From the NCBI GenBank assembly GCA_018806915.1, contig JAGKQI010000087.1, positions 434,001 to 498,000 of the forward strand: DNA of 64,000 bases, written 5' to 3'. Under the pieces are notes generated by a model. That model ran no database searches. It had not been told where the DNA came from and was given only the letters and a program-made list of their open reading frames with translations. The stretch is from Phytophthora colocasiae (Eukaryota > Oomycota > Peronosporomycetes > Peronosporales > Peronosporaceae). This document shows positions 19,491-33,200 of this stretch, piece by piece. The stretch's first letter is position 1; the number at the start of each line of letters is the position of its first letter. A program made the translations under genes and the position numbers.

Positions 19491-22400
19491 ATGGCAGACG
19501 ATGAAGAAAACCCTCAGACAGAGGAGCGTTTAGAGCAACAAGAAGTTACGAGACTCATTCGTGAAGCGCTAAGCGGGCGGCGGTTCCCCCCAGTGGTGCA
19601 ATATCCCGAGGCAACTCGCGGAGATGGTCTGCTATCATCACTTTTCTCGTGGCCGGTCGTCGTATGGGTCTCTGAGTGCGAGAACCGGCTTCAGAAGCCA
19701 TACTGTCTTAAAACGGGATGCTCGTGCTCACCACGTGTGAAAGAGTACCGACAGCGCACGGTGGAGGACGTAGACACCAAATACCATTTGCTATACATCA
19801 AGTACCAGTGCACTGGAGACGATAAAGGGTGTTTTTCTACTGTGAATGCTGCTTTCGTTCAGCGCGATGCCCGTCTACTCATGCACTTTCCCTTCGTCAT
19901 GACAAAGAAGTCCGGGCTGTCGAAGGATTTGATGGAGCTAGTACACGACGGAATGACGTCGCCCCATGGGATTTCAAGTACAGTAGCAAGCATTCGGCGC
20001 CGTCGTGAGAAACGCTACTACAAGTTGCTGTGTCTGTTTGCTAACGCTGTTCGGCATCGACAATTGACCAACCCACTTTATTTACCACCTACACCACCTT
20101 CTGTCGGGCAGTATATGTGCCTCCAGAAACCGCTTGGAACTGAGACTCTCACAGCGGCCTGGCTACAGTCAACCAGCATTTACAGCAGTCTTTGTGAACA
20201 AGTAATGAGCCGCGCGAAGGTGAAGAAAGTGCTTCGAGTCGACCACTCCGTTAAGTTCTGTAAGATGCTAAAAGTATGGCCAGGAGGTACTGGAAACCGA
20301 GAGAGCATGACTGACGCCAAGATGTTGCTGCTTCTCCAAAATGAGATTGGCCAGATTGTCGGAAGGCGCTTGACCCGGTCAGAAAATCACAGCGAGACTC
20401 GTGAGCTACTTGAGCATATAAAGGGTGCATTACACTCAACAGAAGATGATGATGAGCGGGTTGTCGTTAGTGACAACGCTAATGCGATTCGAAGCCTTGT
20501 GAATAGCGTGTTTGGAGATTCTGTAGGCGTTCGACAGGACCCTTTTCACGTTGTCCAGCGCTTTACTGAGAAGATCAAGAGCAAAATGGAGCGCAAAATT
20601 GTGGCACAGCAATTGCATGAAGCGCTGTACAGCATAGACGGAGAACTTCGCCCTCCAGAAGAGATGGCATTTCGCTTCGAAACTGTTCTTCATAACGTGA
20701 ATCTTGCCGATATTAGTTGCACCATACAGGAGTGGACAGGAAGCGTTGATAGTAATTTGAAGCAGATTCGCCGTGGAGATTTATATGTGGATTGCAACGT
20801 GTTCAGCGAAGGAGGAGGCAGCCATGTCCGTGTTGTCTCCACAAGTCAACTGGAAGGTTTCCACTCTGCACTAAAGAAGATGCTTGCTCGTTCGGTCTCT
20901 GTTGAAATTGGGCTTCGCATTCTCGATTTGTTCATTTTGAAGCATAATTTGAAGATCGGGTCGCAATACGGACGCAACCCGCCTCTGCATGATGCTGACA
21001 TTCTCACACTAATACAAACTGCAACACTATGTCGAGGAGCTGCCGTTGAATCTCCACAGCTTGAGTTTGCAGCCGAGCTCATCTCCGAACCACTTCGACA
21101 GCCAACTTATCGATCCGCTACAGACCTGGACTTCGGCTTCGAACAATGGAATCAAATGTTCGAAACTGTCCGTATCAATAGTCAGGCACTGGAGAATAGT
21201 CTACAACGCGCTCATCAACACAGCGCAAGTATTCGTGAACTTCTTTCCAAGCAATTGGCATTTATCGAAACACGCAGACTACCCCGAGCCGAGTTCTTCA
21301 ACTCCTTGTGCATCAATGAACTAGACTACGAGGCCGCCATTGGATTCTCTGGACAAGAGTACTCACTGCTTCGGCAAGTTCGATCTGAGCAGCAAGCTTC
21401 GGGGCAGAGCTGGGCAGACTGCGTGATGGTAACCACTATCATGTACAACATCGTGGTATCTTCGAACACGAACACTTGTTTAAACCTCCGGCGACGAAGC
21501 TTTGCCACGTTAGCATCTAAGATAGACGGTCTATCATCTCACACTTCACAGGACATGCAGCCATCCCGAGGTCGAAATCTGTTCTGCCTTACACGAGCAG
21601 AACCCCGTGATGACAATTCCCACGTGAACAGGAGTTTCAGATCCAATTGTTCAATGCACTGCGAAAAATGGCAGGAATTCGTAAGCGCCGGCAAGTGTTT
21701 TCCATGGTGTACGACTTTGCATGCTGTATATGTACTGAATTTACCTCAAGTCGCAGTTTGTACTTCTGAAGATATGGGATAACTTGAAGCACAAGGCTAA
21801 CCAAAGCACAAAACTCAAGATAAAACTGAAGCTGAGCCCCGAACAAATTGCCAACTTACGCTGCACAGATATCCACAAAACTAGATCGGAAAAGATACTC
21901 AACAACCTGCCAGTCGCCCAAGCAGTAGCCTTTCAGCCCCAAGCTTCAAAAGCTAATGCATTGTCAGTTGTTCATACTTCAACGGGAACAAACAATAACG
22001 GCGAGGCAGCGGAGGAAGGATTGCCAGTATTGAGACTCCATCTCCCCCAGCGAATTCCAACGAATTTCGTGTCGTCGATTCCCAAGTCGCCCCAGCGGCA
22101 TCTTTCACGGGAACAGCAATGTTCCAAGCGCCTGCAACAATAACACCAGAGCATGTGTCAATGTTACGTGCACTCTCAAAGTCAATTCCTAATTCAAATG
22201 GGAAGTGGGAGTACATTCAGACTGTGTACCAGAAGCATTATCCACATTTGCCACTCTCAAACAATGCCTTACGCTGCCGTTTGAAAGAGAAGAAGCCAGG
22301 ACCAAACGTCTGCACCACAGCACCAGCCTGCTCATCTGCAGCACCAGTAATGCCGCTACAAAAGCGACGAACGACTTCATGCAGTAGCTGTCGTCAGCGC

Positions 22401-22520
22401 AAAACGAGATGCGGTGATCTCACACGAAATCCCTATTGTACACAGGCAGTCAATACGGACAACAACAGCGTAAAGAGAAGCAGATTAGATGAATATCTGG
22501 TTCGCGATATATCTCACTAA
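19491..22520 (+). pseudogene. DDE transposase, unit 1 (C-terminal frameshifts)
   Basis: The first 763 codons are open to 21782. The N-terminus has a Cys-rich region (CLKTGCSC ... YQCTGDDKGC, about residues 70-115). The catalytic RNase H-like part has candidate acidic residues in LRVDHSVKF, VVVSDNANAIR and TSQLEGFHSALKK. Relative to the other units, one C is missing in the CCCACGTG context near 21620, and single G's are missing near 21737 and 22033, so the C-terminal part is out of frame. That part encodes a helical segment (KWEYIQTVYQKHYPHLPLS) and a Cys cluster (CSSCRQRKTRCGDLTRNPYC). The intact length would be 1010 residues. The missing C is shared with unit 3. Confidence 0.82.
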
Positions 22521-23068
22521 TCGTACTGCATATAAGTACCTGGTCGCACGTCTTGCTTTCCTTCGCTCAATGGCCTCGAGATAGTGTATTCTCCCAGTCG
22601 ACAATGTGTAAATGACCTCGCGAATTGAGTACAGTGCCTACACGAACGTGCAAACAGTCAATCAGTATTGTGTAAAGCTGGGCGGCCATTAACAACAAGA
22701 TACAAAGGTTATTGTTGTATGACACCACACCTTGGACGGGAACACTCTGCTGTAGCAGCCCATAGCTGCGTCCTTCTGCATTGCTGTATGATGTGTGATA
22801 TCACCGTCGTGTCTGAGCCCAAATACTGGGGAATGAACCGGGACAAAAGCGGTGAAAACCGGTACCGTCCGGTCGGAAGTGGTGCCGACCGGTTGCGGGT
22901 CAAGCCCCAGAATAACGTATGAACCTTAGATGGTTCATGCGATATGTTGGGGCCGACAGGCCCCGACATATCCGATTCCGAACTCCGAACTCCGATATTC
23001 CGATTGCTATCAATTTTAAGATTCAGTAAAAAAATAGTTTTGATCAGGCGCAGTGAACTACAACAGAG
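22521..23068. other. Transposon unit 1/2 non-coding ends and joint
   Basis: The 3' non-coding tail of unit 1 (to 22925), the hexamer TTAGAT (22926-22931), and the 5' leader of unit 2. The joint reads ATGAACC-TTAGAT-GGTTCAT, an inverted repeat. Equivalent non-coding stretches lie at 26100-26646, 29681-30226 and 33259-33668. Confidence 0.7.
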
Positions 23069-26000
23069 ATGGCAGACGATGAAGAAAACCCTCAGACAGA
23101 GGAGCGTTTAGAGCAACAAGAAGTTACGAGACTCATTCGTGAAGCGCTAAGCGGGCGGCGGTTCCCCCCAGTGGTGCAATATCCCGAGGCAACTCGCGGA
23201 GATGGTCTGCTATCATCACTTTTCTCGTGGCCGGTCGTCGTATGGGTCTCTGAGTGCGAGAACCGGCTTCAGAAGCCATACTGTCTTAAAACGGGATGCT
23301 CGTGCTCACCACGTGTGAAAGAGTACCGACAGCGCACGGTGGAGGACGTAGACACCAAATACCATTTGCTATACATCAAGTACCAGTGCACTGGAGACGA
23401 TAAAGGGTGTTTTTCTACTGTGAATGCTGCTTTCGTTCAGCGCGATGCCCGTCTACTCATGCACTTTCCTTCGTCATGACAAAGAAGTCCGGGCTGTCGA
23501 AGGATTTGATGGAGCTAGTACACGACGGAATGACGTCGCCCCATGGGATTTCAAGTACAGTAGCAAGCATTCGGCGCCGTCGTGAGAAACGCTACTACAA
23601 GTTGCTGTGTCTGTTTGCTAACGCTGTTCGGCATCGACAATTGACCAACCCACTTTATTTACCACCTACACCACCTTCTGTCGGGCAGTATATGTGCCTC
23701 CAGAAACCGCTTGGAACTGAGACTCTCACAGCGGCCTGGCTACAGTCAACCAGCATTTACAGCAGTCTTTGTGAACAAGTAATGAGCCGCGCGAAGGTGA
23801 AGAAAGTGCTTCGAGTCGACCACTCCGTTAAGTTCTGTAAGATGCTAAAAGTATGGCCAGGAGGTACTGGAAACCGAGAGAGCATGACTGACGCCAAGAT
23901 GTTGCTGCTTCTCCAAAATGAGATTGGCCAGATTGTCGGAAGGCGCTTGACCCGGTCAGAAAATCACAGCGAGACTCGTGAGCTACTTGAGCATATAAAG
24001 GGTGCATTACACTCAACAGAAGATGATGATGAGCGGGTTGTCGTTAGTGACAACGCTAATGCGATTCGAAGCCTTGTGAATAGCGTGTTTGGAGATTCTG
24101 TAGGCGTTCGACAGGACCCTTTTCACGTTGTCCAGCGCTTTACTGAGAAGATCAAGAGCAAAATGGAGCGCAAAATTGTGGCACAGCAATTGCATGAAGC
24201 GCTGTACAGCATAGACGGAGAACTTCGCCCTCCAGAAGAGATGGCATTTCGCTTCGAAACTGTTCTTCATAACGTGAATCTTGCCGATATTAGTTGCACC
24301 ATACAGGAGTGGACAGGAAGCGTTGATAGTAATTTGAAGCAGATTCGCCGTGGAGATTTATATGTGGATTGCAACGTGTTCAGCGAAGGAGGAGGCAGCC
24401 ATGTCCGTGTTGTCTCCACAAGTCAACTGGAAGGTTTCCACTCTGCACTAAAGAAGATGCTTGCTCGTTCGGTCTCTGTTGAAATTGGGCTTCGCATTCT
24501 CGATTTGTTCATTTTGAAGCATAATTTGAAGATCGGGTCGCAATACGGACGCAACCCGCCTCTGCATGATGCTGACATTCTCACACTAATACAAACTGCA
24601 ACACTATGTCGAGGAGCTGCCGTTGAATCTCCACAGCTTGAGTTTGCAGCCGAGCTCATCTCCGAACCACTTCGACAGCCAACTTATCGATCCGCTACAG
24701 ACCTGGACTTCGGCTTCGAACAATGGAATCAAATGTTCGAAACTGTCCGTATCAATAGTCAGGCACTGGAGAATAGTCTACAACGCGCTCATCAACACAG
24801 CGCAAGTATTCGTGAACTTCTTTCCAAGCAATTGGCATTTATCGAAACACGCAGACTACCCCGAGCCGAGTTCTTCAACTCCTTGTGCATCAATGAACTA
24901 GACTACGAGGCCGCCATTGGATTCTCTGGACAAGAGTACTCACTGCTTCGGCAAGTTCGATCTGAGCAGCAAGCTTCGGGGCAGAGCTGGGCAGACTGCG
25001 TGATGGTAACCACTATCATGTACAACATCGTGGTATCTTCGAACACGAACACTTGTTTAAACCTCCGGCGACGAAGCTTTGCCACGTTAGCATCTAAGAT
25101 AGACGGTCTATCATCTCACACTTCACAGGACATGCAGCCATCCCGAGGTCGAAATCTGTTCTGCCTTACACGAGCAGAACCCCGTGATGACAATTCCCCA
25201 CGTGAACAGGAGTTTCAGATCCAATTGTTCAATGCACTGCGAAAAATGGCAGGAATTCGTAAGCGCCGGCAAGTGTTTTCCATGGTGTACGACTTTGCAT
25301 GCTGTATATGTACTGGAATTTACCTCAAGTCGCAGTTTGTACTTCTGAAGATATGGGATAACTTGAAGCACAAGGCTAACCAAAGCACAAAACTCAAGAT
25401 AAAACTGAAGCTGAGCCCCGAACAAATTGCCAACTTACGCTGCACAGATATCCACAAAACTAGATCGGAAAAGATACTCAACAACCTGCCAGTCGCCCAA
25501 GCAGTAGCCTTTCAGCCCCAAGCTTCAAAAGCTAATGCATTGTCAGTTGTTCATACTTCAACGGGAACAAACAATAACGGCGAGGCAGCGGAGGAAGGAT
25601 TGCCAGTATTGGAGACTCCATCTCCCCCAGCGAATTCCAACGAATTTCGTGTCGTCGATTCCCAAGTCGCCCCAGCGGCATCTTTCACGGAACAGCAATG
25701 TTCCAAGCGCCTGCAACAATAACACCAGAGCATGTGTCAATGTTACGTGCACTCTCAAAGTCAATTCCTAATTCAAATGGGAAGTGGGAGTACATTCAGA
25801 CTGTGCACCAGAAGCATTATCCACATTTGCCACTCTCAAACAATGCCTTACGCTGCCGTTTGAAAGAGAAGAAGCCAGGACCAAACGTCTGCACCACAGC
25901 ACCAGCCTGCTCATCTGCAGCACCAGTAATGCCGCTACAAAAGCGACGAACGACTTCATGCAGTAGCTGTCGTCAGCGCAAAACGAGATGCGGTGATCTC

Positions 26001-26099
26001 ACACGAAATCCCTATTGTACACAGGCAGTCAATACGGACAACAACAGCGTAAAGAGAAGCAGATTAGATGAATATCTGGTTCGCGATATATCTCACTAA
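23069..26099 (+). pseudogene. DDE transposase, unit 2 (two frameshifts)
   Basis: Same protein as unit 1. A missing C in CTTTCCTTCG near 23468 breaks the frame after 136 residues; the rest is open to 25722. A missing G in TTTCACGGAACAG near 25689 then shifts the last 130 or so codons. The region that is frameshifted in units 1 and 3 (CCCCACGTG near 25197) is intact here. It reads His where units 1 and 3 read Tyr in the YQTV(Y/H)QKHY segment, a state shared with unit 4. Confidence 0.82.
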
Positions 26100-26646
26100 T
26101 CGTACTGCATATAAGTACCTGGTCGCACGTCTTGCTTTCCTTCGCTCAATGGCCTCGAGATAGTGTATTCTCCCAGTCGACAATGTGTAAATGACCTCGC
26201 GAATTGAGTACAGTGCCTACACGAACGTGCAAACAGTCAATCAGTATTGTGTAAAGCTGGGCGGCCATTAACAACAAGATACAAAGGTTATTGTTGTATG
26301 ACACCACACCTTGGACGGGAACACTCTGCTGTAGCAGCCCATAGCTGCGTCCTTCTGCATTGCTGTATGATGTGTGATATCACCGTCGTGTCTGAGCCCA
26401 AATACTGGGGAATGAACCGGGACAAAAGCGGTGAAAACCGGTACCGTCCGGTCGGAAGTGGTGCCGACCGGTTGCGGGTCAAGCCCCAGAATAACGTATG
26501 AACCCCCCCCGGTTCATGCGATATGTTGGGGCCGACAGGCCCCGACATATCCGATTCCGAACTCCGAACTCCGATATTCCGATTGCTATCAATTTTAAGA
26601 TTCAGTAAAAAATAGTTTTGATCAGGCGCAGTGAACTACAACAGAG

Positions 26647-29600
26647 ATGGCAGACGATGAAGAAAACCCTCAGACAGAGGAGCGTTTAGAGCAACAAGAA
26701 GTTACGAGACTCATTCGTGAAGCGCTAAGCGGGCGGCGGTTCCCCCCAGTGGTGCAATATCCCGAGGCAACTCGCGGAGATGGTCTGCTATCATCACTTT
26801 TCTCGTGGCCGGTCGTCGTATGGGTCTCTGAGTGCGAGAACCGGCTTCAGAAGCTTCATACTGTCTTAAAACGGGATGCTCGTGCTCACCACGTGTGAAA
26901 GAGTACCGACAGCGCACGGTGGAGGACGTAGACACCAAATACCATTTGCTATACATCAAGTACCAGTGCACTGGAGACGATAAAGGGTGTTTTTCTACTG
27001 TGAATGCTGCTTTCGTTCAGCGCGATGCCCGTCTACTCATGCACTTTCCCTTCGTCATGACAAAGAAGTCCGGGCTGTCGAAGGATTTGATGGAGCTAGT
27101 ACACGACGGAATGACGTCGCCCCATGGGATTTCAAGTACAGTAGCAAGCATTCGGCGCCGTCGTGAGAAACGCTACTACAAGTTGCTGTGTCTGTTTGCT
27201 AACGCTGTTCGGCATCGACAATTGACCAACCCACTTTATTTACCACCTACACCACCTTCTGTCGGGCAGTATATGTGCCTCCAGAAACCGCTTGGAACTG
27301 AGACTCTCACAGCGGCCTGGCTACAGTCAACCAGCATTTACAGCAGTCTTTGTGAACAAGTAATGAGCCGCGCGAAGGTGAAGAAAGTGCTTCGAGTCGA
27401 CCACTCCGTTAAGTTCTGTAAGATGCTAAAAGTATGGCCAGGAGGTACTGGAAACCGAGAGAGCATGACTGACGCCAAGATGTTGCTGCTTCTCCAAAAT
27501 GAGATTGGCCAGATTGTCGGAAGGCGCTTGACCCGGTCAGAAAATCACAGCGAGACTCGTGAGCTACTTGAGCATATAAAGGGTGCATTACACTCAACAG
27601 AAGATGATGATGAGCGGGTTGTCGTTAGTGACAACGCTAATGCGATTCGAAGCCTTGTGAATAGCGTGTTTGGAGATTCTGTAGGCGTTCGACAGGACCC
27701 TTTTCACGTTGTCCAGCGCTTTACTGAGAAGATCAAGAGCAAAATGGAGCGCAAAATTGTGGCACAGCAATTGCATGAAGCGCTGTACAGCATAGACGGA
27801 GAACTTCGCCCTCCAGAAGAGATGGCATTTCGCTTCGAAACTGTTCTTCATAACGTGAATCTTGCCGATATTAGTTGCACCATACAGGAGTGGACAGGAA
27901 GCGTTGATAGTAATTTGAAGCAGATTCGCCGTGGAGATTTATATGTGGATTGCAACGTGTTCAGCGAAGGAGGAGGCAGCCATGTCCGTGTTGTCTCCAC
28001 AAGTCAACTGGAAGGTTTCCACTCTGCACTAAAGAAGATGCTTGCTCGTTCGGTCTCTGTTGAAATTGGGCTTCGCATTCTCGATTTGTTCATTTTGAAG
28101 CATAATTTGAAGATCGGGTCGCAATACGGACGCAACCCGCCTCTGCATGATGCTGACATTCTCACACTAATACAAACTGCAACACTATGTCGAGGAGCTG
28201 CCGTTGAATCTCCACAGCTTGAGTTTGCAGCCGAGCTCATCTCCGAACCACTTCGACAGCCAACTTATCGATCCGCTACAGACCTGGACTTCGGCTTCGA
28301 ACAATGGAATCAAATGTTCGAAACTGTCCGTATCAATAGTCAGGCACTGGAGAATAGTCTACAACGCGCTCATCAACACAGCGCAAGTATTCGTGAACTT
28401 CTTTCCAAGCAATTGGCATTTATCGAAACACGCAGACTACCCCGAGCCGAGTTCTTCAACTCCTTGTGCATCAATGAACTAGACTACGAGGCCGCCATTG
28501 GATTCTCTGGACAAGAGTACTCACTGCTTCGGCAAGTTCGATCTGAGCAGCAAGCTTCGGGGCAGAGCTGGGCAGACTGCGTGATGGTAACCACTATCAT
28601 GTACAACATCGTGGTATCTTCGAACACGAACACTTGTTTAAACCTCCGGCGACGAAGCTTTGCCACGTTAGCATCTAAGATAGACGGTCTATCATCTCAC
28701 ACTTCACAGGACATGCAGCCATCCTGAGGTCGAAATCTGTTCTGCCTTACACGAGCAGAACCCCGTGATGACAATTCCCACGTGAACAGGAGTTTCAGAT
28801 CCAATTGTTCAATGCACTGCGAATAATGGCAGGAATTCGTAAGCGCCGGCAAGTGTTTTCCATGGTGTACGACTTTGCATGCTGTATATGTACTGGAATT
28901 TACCTCAAGTCGCAGTTTGTACTTCTGAAGATATGGGATAACTTGAAGCACAAGGCTAACCAAAGCACAAAACTCAAGATAAAACTGAAGCTGAGCCCCG
29001 AACAAATTGCCAACTTACGCTGCACAGATATCCACAAAACTAGATCGGAAAAGATACTCAACAACCTGCCAGTCGCCCAAGCAGTAGCCTTTCAGCCCCA
29101 AGCTTCAAAAGCTAATGCATTGTCAGTTGTTCATACTTCAACGGGAACAAACAATAACGGCGAGGCAGCGGAGGAAGGATTGCCAGTATTGGAGACTCCA
29201 TCTCCCCCAGCGAATTCCAACGAATTTCGTGTCGTCGATTCCCAAGTCGCCCCAGCGGCATCTTTCACGGGAACAGCAATGTTCCAAGCGCCTGCAACAA
29301 TAACACCAGAGCATGTGTCAATGTTACGTGCACTCTCAAAGTCAATTCCTAATTCAAATGGGAAGTGGGAGTACATTCAGACTGTGTACCAGAAGCATTA
29401 TCCACATTTGCCACTCTCAAACAATGCCTTACGCTGCCGTTTGAAAGAGAAGAAGCCAGGACCAAACGTCTGCACCACAGCACCAGCCTGCTCATCTGCA
29501 GCACCAGTAATGCCGCTACAAAAGCGACGAACGACTTCATGCAGTAGCTGTCGTCAGCGCAAAACGAGATGCGGTGATCTCACACGAAATCCCTATTGTA

Positions 29601-29680
29601 CACAGGCAGTCAATACGGACAACAACAGCGTAAAGAGAAGCAGATTAGATGAATATCTGGTTCGCGATATATCTCACTAA
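26647..29680 (+). pseudogene. DDE transposase, unit 3 (frameshifts and nonsense)
   Basis: Same protein. A two-base insertion (GAAGCTTCATAC versus GAAGCCATAC) near 26853 breaks the frame after about 70 shared residues. The main frame then runs to 28727, where CGA has become TGA after the SQDMQPS segment. The C deletion in CCCACGTG near 28779 is shared with unit 1. The last 291 codons (28805-29680) are intact, including the C-terminal Cys cluster. A private AAA to ATA change gives ALRIMAG. Confidence 0.82.
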
Positions 29681-30226
29681 TCGTACTGCATATAAGTACC
29701 TGGTCGCACGTCTTGCTTTCCTTCGCTCAATGGCCTCGAGATAGTGTATTCTCCCAGTCGACAATGTGTAAATGACCTCGCGAATTGAGTACAGTGCCTA
29801 CACGAACGTGCAAACAGTCAATCAGTATTGTGTAAAGCTGGGCGGCCATTAACAACAAGATACAAAGGTTATTGTTGTATGACACCACACCTTGGACGGG
29901 AACACTCTGCTGTAGCAGCCCATAGCTGCGTCCTTCTGCATTGCTGTATGATGTGTGATATCACCGTCGTGTCTGAGCCCAAATACTGGGAATGAACCAG
30001 GACAAAAGCGGTGAAAACCGGTACCGTCCGGTCGGAAGTGGTGCCGACCGGTTGCGGGTCAAGCCCCAGAATAACGTATGAACCCCCCCCGGTTCATGCG
30101 ATATGTTGGGGCCGACAGGCCCCGACATATCCGATTCCGAACTCCGAACTCCGATATTCCGATTGCTATCAATTTTAAGATTCAGTAAAAAATAGTTTTG
30201 ATCAGGCGCAGTGAACTACAACAGAG

Positions 30227-33200
30227 ATGGCAGACGATGAAGAAAACCCTCAGACAGAGGAGCGTTTAGAGCAACAAGAAGTTACGAGACTCATTCGTGA
30301 AGCGCTAAGCGGGCGGCGGTTCCCCCCAGTGGTGCAATATCCGAGGCAACTCGCGGAGATGGTCTGCTATCATCACTTTTCTCGTGGCCGGTCGTCGTAT
30401 GGGTCTCTGAGTGCGAGAACCGGCTTCAGAAGCCATACTGTCTTAAAACGGGATGCTCGTGCTCACCACGTGTGAAAGAGTACCGACAGCGCACGGTGGA
30501 GGACGTAGACACCAAATACCATTTGCTATACATCAAGTACCAGTGCACTGGAGACGATAAAGGGTGTTTTTCTACTGTGAATGCTGCTTTCGTTCAGCGC
30601 GATGCCCGTCTACTCATGCACTTTCCCTTCGTCATGACAAAGAAGTCCGGGCTGTCGAAGGATTTGATGGAGCTAGTACACGACGGAATGACGTCGCCCC
30701 ATGGGATTTCAAGTACAGTAGCAAGCATTCGGCGCCGTCGTGAGAAACGCTACTACAAGTTGCTGTGTCTGTTTGCTAACGCTGTTCGGCATCGACAATT
30801 GACCAACCCACTTTATTTACCACCTACACCACCTTCTGTCGGGCAGTATATGTGCCTCCAGAAACCGCTTGGAACTGAGACTCTCACAGCGGCCTGGCTA
30901 CAGTCAACCAGCATTTACAGCAGTCTTTGTGAACAAGTAATGAGCCGCGCGAAGGTGAAGAAAGTGCTTCGAGTCGACCACTCCGTTAAGTTCTGTAAGA
31001 TGCTAAAAGTATGGCCAGGAGGTACTGGAAACCGAGAGAGCATGACTGACGCCAAGATGTTGCTGCTTCTCCAAAATGAGATTGGCCAGATTGTCGGAAG
31101 GCGCTTGACCCGGTCAGAAAATCACAGCGAGACTCGTGAGCTACTTGAGCATATAAAGGGTGCATTACACTCAACAGAAGATGATGATGAGCGGGTTGTC
31201 GTTAGTGACAACGCTAATGCGATTCGAAGCCTTGTGAATAGCGTGTTTGGAGATTCTGTAGGCGTTCGACAGGACCCTTTTCACGTTGTCCAGCGCTTTA
31301 CTGAGAAGATCAAGAGCAAAATGGAGCGCAAAATTGTGGCACAGCAATTGCATGAAGCGCTGTACAGCATAGACGGAGAACTTCGCCCTCCAGAAGAGAT
31401 GGCATTTCGCTTCGAAACTGTTCTTCATAACGTGAATCTTGCCGATATTAGTTGCACCATACAGGAGTGGACAGGAAGCGTTGATAGTAATTTGAAGCAG
31501 ATTCGCCGTGGAGATTTATATGTGGATTGCAACGTGTTCAGCGAAGGAGGAGGCAGCCATGTCCGTGTTGTCTCCACAAGTCAACTGGAAGGTTTCCACT
31601 CTGCACTAAAGAAGATGCTTGCTCGTTCGGTCTCTGTTGAAATTGGGCTTCGCATTCTCGATTTGTTCATTTTGAAGCATAATTTGAAGATCGGGTCGCA
31701 ATACGGACGCAACCCGCCTCTGCATGATGCTGACATTCTCACACTAATACAAACTGCAACACTATGTCGAGGAGCTGCCGTTGAATCTCCACAGCTTGAG
31801 TTTGCAGCCGAGCTCATCTCCGAACCACTTCGACAGCCAACTTATCGATCCGCTACAGACCTGGACTTCGGCTTCGAACAATGGAATCAAATGTTCGAAA
31901 CTGTCCGTATCAATAGTCAGGCACTGGAGAATAGTCTACAACGCGCTCATCAACACAGCGCAAGTATTCGTGAACTTCTTTCCAAGCAATTGGCATTTAT
32001 CGAAACACGCAGACTACCCCGAGCCGAGTTCTTCAACTCCTTGTGCATCAATGAACTAGACTACGAGGCCGCCATTGGATTCTCTGGACAAGAGTACTCA
32101 CTGCTTCGGCAAGTTCGATCTGAGCAGCAAGCTTCGGGGCAGAGCTGGGCAGACTGCGTGATGGTAACCACTATCATGTACAACATCGTGGTATCTTCGA
32201 ACACGAACACTTGTTTAAACCTCCGGCGACGAAGCTTTGCCACGTTAGCATCTAAGATAGACGGTCTATCATCTCACACTTCACAGGACATGCAGCCATC
32301 CCGAGGTCGAAATCTGTTCTGCCTTACACGAGCAGAACCCCGTGATGACAATTCCCCACGTGAACAGGAGTTTCAGATCCAATTGTTCAATGCACTGCGA
32401 AAAATGGCAGGAATTCGTAAGCGCCGGCAAGTGTTTTCCATGGTGTACGACTTTGCATGCTGTATATGTACTGGAATTTACCTCAAGTCGCAGTTTGTAC
32501 TTCTGAAGATATGGGATAACTTGAAGCACAAGGCTAACCAAAGCACAAAACTCAAGATAAAACTGAAGCTGAGCCCCGAACAAATTGCCAACTTACGCTG
32601 CACAGATATCCACAAAACTAGATCGGACAAGATACTCAACAACCTGCCAGTCGCCCAAGCAGTAGCCTTTCAGCCCCAAGCTTCAAAAGCTAATGCATTG
32701 TCAGTTGTTCATACTTCAACGGGAACAAACAATAACGGCGAGGCAGCGGAGGAAGGATTGCCAGTATTGGAGACTCCATCTCCCCCAGCGAATTCCAACG
32801 AATTTCGTGTCGTCGATTCCCAAGTCGCCCCAGCGGCATCTTTCACGGGAACAGCAATGTTCCAAGCGCCTGCAACAATAACACCAGAGCATGTGTCAAT
32901 GTTACGTGCACTCTCAAAGTCAATTCCTAATTCAAATGGGAAGTGGGAGTACATTCAGACTGTGCACCAGAAGCATTATCCACATTTGCCACTCTCAAAC
33001 AATGCCTTACGCTGCCGTTTGAAAGAGAAGAAGCCAGGACCAAACGTCTGCACCACAGCACCAGCCTGCTCATCTGCAGCACCAGTAATGCCGCTACAAA
33101 AGCGACGAACGACTTCATGCAGTAGCTGTCGTCAGCGCAAAACGAGATGCGGTGATCTCACACGAAATCCCTATTGTACACAGGCAGTCAATACGGACAA

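Noticed and set aside
22668..22922. 84-residue ORF in the 3' non-coding part of each transposon unit
   Set aside because: It overlaps the subterminal inverted motifs and terminal repeat, and is conserved only by the identity of the copies.
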